Source of the DNA: CAYMWF01 sp964394085 [NCBI: uncultured Gemmatimonadota bacterium]
Lineage (GTDB): Bacteria; GCA-2686955; CAYMWF01
Assembly: GCA_964394085.1 (NCBI GenBank)
Contig: CAYMWF010000056.1
Location: 1-7,736 of the forward strand
Reading direction: 5' to 3'
Length of the DNA: 7,736 bases
Made by a program: the position numbers and the translations under genes. The notes under the pieces were generated by a model. The model saw only the letters and a program-made list of their open reading frames with translations. It was not told the DNA's origin and searched no databases. Position 1 is the first letter of the stretch; the number at the start of each line of letters is the position of its first letter. Shown in pieces: positions 1 to 4,579 of this stretch.

Positions 1-336
1 GAGTCTATGACGTCGTAAGGCGGCGATGCTATTTTTTCGGCCAGTTCGGCCGGGGGTCGAAGGCCCCTGAAAGGTTTGAAAACTGACATATCTTTCTCCC
101 GGGGCAGCCGCTCGCCCGGCGGGCGGGCGCCCGTTTCGGTTTACCGATTTGGATAAAAATTGACCTTCGGCAGCTTTCGATACCGCGGATGAAACCGTCG
201 GCCGGTTCACTTTCGCAGCTTATCCGTGATGCCGTTGAAATTCGGCCCGCTTCGGTGGATTTGACGCGGATTCGCTCCGCGGCGGACCGGAAACAGGGAG
301 TGTAGCGGCGCCTTACCGCAAGTCAAGGATAATTCA

Positions 337-387
337 AATAGAGCATTCTGGTTTGCATGCTCTATTCTCGCGCGGCTTTACCGCGAG
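337..387. repeat. two adjacent hairpins
   Basis: A perfect 10-bp inverted repeat (AATAGAGCAT at 337-346, ATGCTCTATT at 357-366, 10-nt loop) is followed at once by a second stem (CGCGG at 371-375, CCGCG at 381-385, loop CTTTA). No T-run follows either stem, so they do not read as a factor-independent terminator. The second stem overlaps a 15-bp direct duplication (376-390 and 391-405, 13 of 15 identical) built around TTTACCGCG. Function unknown. Confidence 0.6.
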
Positions 388-503
388 AAATTTTACCGCG
401 TGAAAAAACCGCAAGATCGCGGCGGAGGAATCCTGCCTCGAGCCGCTGCTGCGACCGAACCCAAGGCCACTCCGGCATAGCAACAGACACCAGATCCCGG
501 CGT

Positions 504-520
504 TTCGATTTTCTCCATGT
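504..520. repeat. extra copy of the 713-860 arm motif
   Basis: TTCGATTTTCTCCATGT here matches TTCGATTTTCTCCGTGT at 710-726 with one mismatch in 17 bases, in direct orientation and 206 bp apart. The same core occurs inverted near 846-860. Three copies within 360 bp suggest a repeated element, or fragments of one, rather than chance. Confidence 0.55.
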
Positions 521-563
521 GAAGAAACCGGACAGCATCTCCCTTCGAACTCCGAACCGCCCA

Positions 564-694
564 ACTTCGGCAGCCGAACCTTAAATCACGCTACTTCGGC
601 AGCCGAACCTTAAATCACGCTACTTCGGCAGCCGAACCTTAAATCACGCTACTTCGACAGTCGATCCCTGAACCGCACCACCTGGGCAGTCCCA
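564..694. repeat. 29-bp tandem array of small palindromes
   Basis: Three identical 29-bp units begin at 564, 593 and 622 (each starts ACTTCGGCAGCCGAACC). Two diverged units follow at 651 and 680 in the same register. Every unit carries an inverted repeat around a central CAG at 571, 600, 629, 658 and 687, exactly 29 bp apart. The stem sequence differs in the diverged units but still pairs: TTCGG/CCGAA, then TCGA/TCGA, then TGGG/CCCA with the loop moved by one. There are no unique spacers between units, so this is not a CRISPR array. Confidence 0.85.
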
Positions 695-712
695 ACTGAA
701 TTTCTGTGGTTC

Positions 713-860
713 GATTTTCTCCGTGTCAGACTGGATCAAAAGTCGAAAATGGTCCGGTGGTGCCACTATAAATGGACACAAGGAATGGCGGGCATACAAC
801 ATGTAGTAGCGCTCGTCCTGGGATATACCTTTTTGACCCAACCTGACACGGAGAAAAATC
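713..860. repeat. long imperfect inverted repeat, possible MITE or RNA stem
   Basis: The left arm (713-742) and right arm (829-860) are about 30 nt each. They match when one is reverse-complemented, apart from two single-base length differences and three transitions. About 86 nt separate them. All three substitutions would be A/C mismatches in a plus-strand RNA but G/U wobble pairs in a minus-strand RNA, so a minus-strand transcript would form a nearly unbroken stem. No transposase gene and no clear target-site duplication are seen. It could be a miniature inverted-repeat element, a structured RNA, or a decayed insertion. Confidence 0.6.
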
Positions 861-1044
861 CTTCTGACTGGAAGTGGGATCACGTACCTGGTCGCTCCGG
901 CTCACAGCTTAATGAAACAAATCCACCGACTCAGACGATGGTATAGTTAAGCTATGCTTGGAAAGGAATCAGGTGTACGCTCCGGTTGGCTTTGAGATCC
1001 CAAATCACGGAGTCGATCTGCGTAGTTTTCTTTTTGCAGCGCAG

Positions 1045-1069
1045 CGCAGGAAGCATATCCTGTCCTGCG
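1045..1069. repeat. short hairpin
   Basis: CGCAGGA (1045-1051) pairs with TCCTGCG (1063-1069) across an 11-nt loop. It lies just upstream of the stronger palindrome at 1089-1121. There is no T-run, and its function is unknown. Confidence 0.35.
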
Positions 1070-1088
1070 GGGGATGCAGGCTTACTCG

Positions 1089-1121
1089 TGTAAAATTGTC
1101 AATCCGATTGACAATTTTACA
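1089..1121. repeat. perfect 15-bp inverted repeat
   Basis: TGTAAAATTGTCAAT (1089-1103) and its exact reverse complement (1107-1121) flank the 3-nt loop CCG. The stem is AT-rich in GC-rich surroundings and is not followed by a T-run, so it is a poor intrinsic terminator. A palindrome of this size fits a dimeric regulator operator or a remnant of a mobile-element end. It sits in a gene-free stretch, so no target gene can be named. Confidence 0.8.
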
Positions 1122-1265
1122 TGCTTTCCGGGTGGGCTCGAGCGATACACATGGACGACCGGGGAGACATCTACCTTATAGAGGAATAAATGATCGACTC
1201 CCTCCGGTAATGGAATAAGTGACAGGTTCCCTCCGGGCTTAGCTCAACCCGACTTGGCCGGCACA

Positions 1266-1316
1266 GGAAATATCGTTGTAAAGGAAATATCACGACATAA
1301 GAAATATCACGGCGGG
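1266..1316. repeat. 17-bp tandem repeat, three units
   Basis: Units at 1266-1282, 1283-1299 and 1300-1316 share the core GAAATATC. The second and third also share GAAATATCACG. The period is exactly 17 bp, which is not a multiple of three, so the repeat is unlikely to be coding. Function unknown. Confidence 0.7.
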
Positions 1317-1358
1317 TTGCAGCCGTCAGGATCGGTCTGCCGGGATTTTGTATTTTTT

Positions 1359-1394
1359 CGTTGCGGCACGGCGCATCGTGCCGCAACGATTTTT
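1359..1394 (+). terminator. terminator-like hairpin, plus strand
   Basis: A perfect 12-bp GC-rich stem (CGTTGCGGCACG at 1359-1370, CGTGCCGCAACG at 1377-1388) with loop GCGCAT is followed by ATTTTT at 1389-1394. This is the layout of a factor-independent terminator for rightward transcription. On the minus strand the hairpin is followed by a run of A, so it is not a standard terminator for the beta-helix operon ending at 1424. No plus-strand gene is recognised upstream, so it is unclear what it would terminate. Confidence 0.6.
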
Positions 1395-1423
1395 CCTGTC
1401 GGTTTAACCGGTTGAGTGAGCCG

Positions 1424-2974
1424 TTATTGGACGTGCTTTTTTATCCGGCTCTTTTTAGATCGGATATTCTGTTCCGGGTCGCTGCCCTGAACATGGTTGC
1501 TGGTTGCCGAACCAGCGCTTTGAACATGGCTGCTGGTTGCTGAACCTGTCTTGGAATCAACCGGCCGCGTGCCGATCGATTGCTTTTCTTTCAGGCTGTC
1601 GAGATATTTGAGGAGGGCGTTTTCACCCTCCGGAAACGGCAGAATGAAGTCGAGACATTCCTCCCACAGGCCGATATCGGGAACCTCTCCGCAGTAGGTC
1701 GATTCGACTTCGCCTATCGATCCGGCTTCGATGCAGGGCGATGTAGGTTTCAGCCGGTAGCTGAACTCGCTTTCTCCGACAAACCTCGGATCTTCGAAGA
1801 TGGTGCCTTCACCGGGTACAGAGACATCCCCATCCGCGTTCTCCCAGTAGCAGTTGTGGTGATGGTTCGCGTATGCGAAGGTACAGGCCTTACCCGAAAC
1901 GGTGAACGCAAAGATATTGTTATATACGGCGCCGCCGTACCGGTAATGTGCCAGGCTTCCGCCGGCCGGCGACCCTGATTCTCCCTGGTACGCTCCGTTC
2001 GCCAGGAACGTGTTGTTGAAGATCAGGGGCCTGGGATCCGAAGCGATAACCTCGATGGCGCCCCCGATGCCGCTACTCCACTCATCCCCGGCGCTGTTGC
2101 CGATGAACAGGTTGCGGGTGACGATGGTTCCTTCAGTGTAGCTGCCGATATAGAGAGCGCCAGCGAATACGGTCGAGTTGTCGAGAAAAAGGTTTTCTTT
2201 GATAACGGCATCTCCGAGATATAGCAATATCCCACCACCAGTCGGCTCCAAGTATTTACTGCCCGGTCTGCAAGCAGTGTTATTATAAAAAAGGTTCCCT
2301 TGCACGAGCACATCGTTACATTCGGCGATTCTTAATCCACCTCCAAGTCCACCTCCATATGAACCTAAGTGATAGTCGCCATAGGCTCTGTTCAGAAGTA
2401 TCTGGTTATTCACGATAATCGCGGTTCCATAACCGACATCGATGCCGCCCCCGGCCGACGGCGCCTGGTTCTCTCTTACTATGCAGTCTTTGATTACCAC
2501 GTTTGTATATCTTGCCTTGATTCCGCCCCCATATCCCCTGTCGTATACTTTTCCGACATTGTTCTCGACGATTATACAGTCGAGCACCTTGAAACCGGCG
2601 TTGTATGCATAGATGCCGCCGCCTTTATGGCTCATATCGTATGTGCCGCACCCATGCCGGATGGTGAAACCTGAAATCACGCTCGTCGTGTCTTCACCCG
2701 ACTTTAACGAGACCACGCTCCCCTGCCAGTCGGCATCGATCACCGTGTTCTCCGGACCGGCCGTGCCGAGGAGTGTAATCGCTTTACCGAGAAAATCGAT
2801 GCACTCGAAATAGGTTCCGGGCGGAACGCAGATAGTGTCTCCTTCCTCAGCGGATGCGATACGCTCCTGGATTATGAACGGAAGACCGGTGCTGTTGCCC
2901 ATTCCGGATGAGGATCCCGCCAAAAGCAGAACGGCGGCGAGAAAGACTGCCGGGAAATGTCTGCGGCTTTTCAC
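1424..2974 (-). CDS. secreted right-handed parallel beta-helix protein
   Basis: This 516-residue protein starts at a GTG (2972-2974) with GGAGGA six bases upstream. A basic, hydrophobic signal peptide (about residues 1-27, MKSRRHFPAVFLAAVLLLAG) predicts export. Residues of about 45-400 show the repeating pattern of the beta-helix families: an opening 'ICVPPGTYFE' rung, then many short rungs with GGGI/GGGL turns, N-rich 'NNIF', 'NNTF' and 'ENLFLDN' ladders, and V/I-x-D/N-C/N strands. The helix closes with 'SPCIEAGS' and 'PDIGLW' (about 408-437), as in related proteins where this segment is usually SPCIDAG...DIG. Residues from about 439 form a polar, basic tail ending KKHVQ, with an 11-residue duplication (GSATSSHVQSA / GSATSNHVQGS). 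I see no cell-surface sorting domain. No catalytic residues can be assigned: the fold occurs in polysaccharide lyases, adhesins and surface proteins. It is the second gene of a tightly coupled operon. Confidence 0.9.
   Translation of the reverse strand: MKSRRHFPAVFLAAVLLLAGSSSGMGNSTGLPFIIQERIASAEEGDTICVPPGTYFECIDFLGKAITLLGTAGPENTVIDADWQGSVVSLKSGEDTTSVISGFTIRHGCGTYDMSHKGGGIYAYNAGFKVLDCIIVENNVGKVYDRGYGGGIKARYTNVVIKDCIVRENQAPSAGGGIDVGYGTAIIVNNQILLNRAYGDYHLGSYGGGLGGGLRIAECNDVLVQGNLFYNNTACRPGSKYLEPTGGGILLYLGDAVIKENLFLDNSTVFAGALYIGSYTEGTIVTRNLFIGNSAGDEWSSGIGGAIEVIASDPRPLIFNNTFLANGAYQGESGSPAGGSLAHYRYGGAVYNNIFAFTVSGKACTFAYANHHHNCYWENADGDVSVPGEGTIFEDPRFVGESEFSYRLKPTSPCIEAGSIGEVESTYCGEVPDIGLWEECLDFILPFPEGENALLKYLDSLKEKQSIGTRPVDSKTGSATSSHVQSAGSATSNHVQGSDPEQNIRSKKSRIKKHVQ
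1489..1554 (-). repeat. 33-bp in-frame duplication in beta-helix tail
   Basis: Two 33-bp units (1489-1521 and 1522-1554) match at 23 of their first 25 bases. Because 33 is a multiple of three they encode two 11-residue copies in the C-terminal tail. The first unit also holds a perfect hairpin (GCTGGTT 1499-1505, AACCAGC 1510-1516) that the second copy has partly lost. Confidence 0.75.
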
Positions 2975-2976
2975 GG

Positions 2977-3474
2977 TTATTCCTCCGGATAGCTTCCGAA
3001 TTCAGACCTTGAGTCTGGGATGGGATAATCATACCCGTCTTTGCTCCACGCTTCACCGGCCAGAACTTTCTGTAGTGACCCGGCCCTCAGGTGGTGCTTC
3101 TCATGCAATTCATAGTACTGGGGAAAATGGGGAGGGCTCATATCGCCTAAAGGGAAGACTTGGTTAACCAGTCCCCAGTTGGTAGAACTTGTTGTGCCCA
3201 CACCTTCTTCTAATCCAATATCATACATGTTGTGGAAAAATGCTCCTATGAAGATCAACCATGGTTCGGGATTGCCGCGGGCTCCTATGTGCGGGCATCT
3301 TTGCTCGTCCCCATATTTTTCAAATATCCAATTATAACCCCAGTTCTTCTCCCAGTTGGCGTTGAGAGTGAATGAACCTATGAGAGCCGGTATCAGGATT
3401 CCGGTGCCAAGGTATATATTTGAGCTATTTGCGATGCTTCTATATCCTCCTGACATATAATCAGTTCTGCGCAT
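2977..3474 (-). CDS. protein of unknown function, first gene of beta-helix operon
   Basis: I do not recognise this protein. The ATG at 3474 (165 aa) has GAGG 8 nt upstream. A GTG immediately before it at 3477 would add one residue. A hydrophobic stretch near the N-terminus (about residues 19-36, IYLGTGILIPALIGSF) could be a membrane segment or an uncleaved signal. The rest is rich in aromatic residues (W, Y, F), with 'PEPWLIFIGAFFHNMYDIG', a histidine cluster 'ELHEKHH', and an acidic, Tyr/Pro-containing tail. The stop codon lies 2 nt before the GTG of the beta-helix gene, whose ribosome binding site is inside this gene's last codons, so the two are almost certainly co-translated. The DNA looks more AT-rich than the neighbouring genes. 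It may be a small envelope protein acting with the beta-helix protein, or the remnant of a longer one; neither is proven. Confidence 0.7.
   Translation of the reverse strand: MRRTDYMSGGYRSIANSSNIYLGTGILIPALIGSFTLNANWEKNWGYNWIFEKYGDEQRCPHIGARGNPEPWLIFIGAFFHNMYDIGLEEGVGTTSSTNWGLVNQVFPLGDMSPPHFPQYYELHEKHHLRAGSLQKVLAGEAWSKDGYDYPIPDSRSEFGSYPEE
2981..2986 (-). promoter_or_regulatory. ribosome binding site inside the upstream gene
   Basis: GGAGGA on the minus strand lies six bases before the GTG start of the beta-helix gene and within the final codons of the upstream gene. It fixes the GTG as the start and implies translational coupling. Confidence 0.8.
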
Positions 3475-3543
3475 CACAAATGCCTCAACATGTTTCTAGT
3501 AGGTAACTCTTTCCTCTGCTGCCTTGCCAGGTGGAACGCTGCT

Positions 3544-3564
3544 GATGCCGTGTTGTACGGCATC
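3544..3564. repeat. hairpin in divergent intergenic region
   Basis: GATGCCG (3544-3550) and CGGCATC (3558-3564) form a perfect 7-bp stem with a 7-nt loop. It lies about 70 bp upstream of the minus-strand operon start, so it could be an operator or a 5'-leader structure. Confidence 0.5.
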
Positions 3565-3591
3565 TTCAGTAACAGAGTGGGAAGAGTGTAG

Positions 3592-3615
3592 CTTCTTGCA
3601 CCGGCGTGCAAGAAG
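3592..3615. repeat. 10-bp perfect hairpin in divergent intergenic region
   Basis: CTTCTTGCAC (3592-3601) and GTGCAAGAAG (3606-3615) pair perfectly around the loop CGGC. No T-run follows on either strand, which argues against an intrinsic terminator. Its place between divergent transcription units fits an operator or leader structure. Confidence 0.6.
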
Positions 3616-3655
3616 GGATAGGATGCCGGGAGGATTCCGAAACGTTCCGCGTGTT

Positions 3656-3879
3656 CGGATACGGTGGGCGGCTGGGTGTATCTGCCGCGGCATAGACCGG
3701 CGGTGGCGTGGGCCAACGGCTGGGTGTACCGGCGGCGGGGTGGCCCGGCATTGGCGTGAACTGATGGTGGGGTGTACCGGAGGCAAAGTGGACCGGCGGC
3801 GAGGTGGACCGGCGGTGGTGTGGAGTGACGCTTGGGTGTATCAGCGGCGGTGGGGACCGGCGGTGTTGCGACCCGGCCC
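3656..3879. repeat. degenerate 16-bp tandem array, about 14 units
   Basis: The segment divides cleanly into 16-bp units beginning at 3656, 3672, 3688 and so on to 3864. The loose consensus is TGGGGTGTACCGGCGG, and the most recurrent part is ACCGGCGG. A higher-order period of 48 bp is visible (GGTGTA at 3675, 3723, 3771), broken by one extra unit before 3835. Because 16 is not a multiple of three, this is better read as a noncoding minisatellite than as protein. It explains the long Gly/Arg-rich and Pro/Thr-rich frames on both strands. It ends about 46 bp before the methyltransferase start. Confidence 0.8.
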
Positions 3880-3912
3880 GCCCGGAAATGCCTGCGATGG
3901 TTCATTTATTTC

Positions 3913-3917
3913 GGGAG
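3913..3917 (+). promoter_or_regulatory. ribosome binding site deciding methyltransferase start
   Basis: GGGAG lies 8 nt before the ATG at 3926. It supports this internal ATG rather than the in-frame ATG at 3524, which lies before the repeat array. Confidence 0.6.
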
Positions 3918-3925
3918 TTGAGCGG

Positions 3926-4495
3926 ATGGCCGATCATGTGTGCCCATGGTGGGTAGGTTACCTGTTGATCAGCCCTTTGAGAAAACTGGTAGAGAATCCC
4001 GACAGGATGATGGCTGATCATGTTTCACCGGGAATGACGGTTCTAGAAATAGGGTGCGGGATGGGATTTTTCAGCCTGCCTCTCGCCCGTATGACCGGGG
4101 AGCGGGGCCGCGTCATCTGCGTCGACCTCCAGGAGAAGATGCTGTCGAAGCTTCGCAGCCGCGCAAAGAGGGCGGGGCTCGACGGAGTTATCGAGACGCG
4201 CCTCTGCGGAAAGGAAGACCTGAGCATAGCTGATTTGGATGACAGAGTCGATTTCATCCTGGCGATGCACGTCATCCACGAGGTGCCGGACCCGGCGGGG
4301 GCGTTTAACCAGCTGATGCGGACGATGCGCCCCGGCGGAACGATGCTTTTCGGCGAACCGAAAGCCCGCGTATCCGAATCCGACTTTTCAGAAAACCTCC
4401 GGATCGCCGAAGTCTCGGGTTTCAGAAAGACCGGTGAGTGCGGGCTGAAAAAGTCCCTGGCCGTATTCATGGAAGCTCCTCCTTCTACCGGCTGA
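3926..4495 (+). CDS. class I SAM-dependent methyltransferase
   Basis: This 189-residue cytoplasmic enzyme would transfer a methyl group from S-adenosylmethionine to an unidentified acceptor. The frame is open back to 3524, but the preceding stretch is a 16-bp repeat, and the ATG at 3926 has a ribosome binding site and starts the conserved region. The N-terminal 'CPWWVGYLLISPLRKL' (6-21) is typical of one small methyltransferase family. The Rossmann core follows: motif I VLEIGCGMGF (39-48), the acidic residue after strand 2 in VICVDLQ (D67, expected to bind the ribose hydroxyls), an 'HVIHEVPDP' segment (115-123), and 'RPGGTMLFGEP' (135-145). The lid and extra substrate domains of larger methyltransferases are absent, so the substrate cannot be read. 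The next gene starts 84 nt downstream on the same strand with no terminator between, so the two may be co-transcribed. Confidence 0.9.
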   Translation: MADHVCPWWVGYLLISPLRKLVENPDRMMADHVSPGMTVLEIGCGMGFFSLPLARMTGERGRVICVDLQEKMLSKLRSRAKRAGLDGVIETRLCGKEDLSIADLDDRVDFILAMHVIHEVPDPAGAFNQLMRTMRPGGTMLFGEPKARVSESDFSENLRIAEVSGFRKTGECGLKKSLAVFMEAPPSTG

Positions 4496-4564
4496 TTGTG
4501 ATGCATAGCGGAAGGTCGAACTGAGGAAAACCCGTGCTTCCCGTGGATGTTTCGAGCGGATGAC

Positions 4565-4570
4565 GGGAGG
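4565..4570 (+). promoter_or_regulatory. ribosome binding site deciding sulfatase start
   Basis: GGGAGG ends 9 nt before the ATG at 4580. The ATG at 4547 has no comparable site. The ATG at 4643 would give a more ordinary 22-residue lipoprotein signal but has only weak upstream purines. Confidence 0.6.
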
Positions 4571-4579
4571 GTGGATTCG

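Larger units (their letters stand above)
1..1358. other. gene-poor region with structured repeats
   Basis: No convincing coding sequence is visible on either strand across this stretch. The open frames are 60-86 codons, overlap each other on opposite strands, show no recognisable family, and run through repeats and hairpins. A minus-strand frame stays open from a GTG near 210 off the left edge, and a plus-strand frame runs from the edge to a stop near 86. Neither translation looks like a real protein, although a gene tail entering from the left cannot be excluded for the first 80 bases. The content is mainly inverted and tandem repeats, listed separately. Confidence 0.6.

Noticed and set aside
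1-210. Minus-strand partial gene running off the left edge from a GTG at 210
   Set aside because: The translation has no recognisable motif, and the frame is open only over a short GC-rich stretch with no ribosome binding site.
564-736. CRISPR array at the 29-bp or 23-bp repeats
   Set aside because: Units at 564-694 and 7659-7736 are directly adjacent with no unique spacers, and no cas gene is present.
749-946. Plus-strand ORF of 65 codons
   Set aside because: It lies largely inside the 713-860 inverted repeat, with no ribosome binding site and no family resemblance.
1108-1136. Promoter with a TTGACA -35 box at 1108
   Set aside because: TTGACA is part of the palindrome, and no acceptable -10 box is found at the normal distance.
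958-1218. Plus-strand ORF of 86 codons as a small gene
   Set aside because: It starts at a TTG, runs straight through the 1089-1121 palindrome, has no recognisable family and is not supported by codon pattern. The terminator-like hairpin downstream is the only hint in its favour.
1359-1394. Terminator of the beta-helix operon
   Set aside because: On the minus strand the stem is followed by A's, not T's, so it fits plus-strand termination only.
3474-3905. Minus-strand Pro/Thr/His-rich ORF upstream of the unknown gene
   Set aside because: Its sequence is the translated 16-bp tandem repeat. A 16-bp period shifts frame each unit, giving a false periodic protein.
3524-3925. N-terminal extension of the methyltransferase
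   Set aside because: It consists of hairpin and 16-bp repeat sequence, while the ATG at 3926 has a ribosome binding site and begins the conserved family region.
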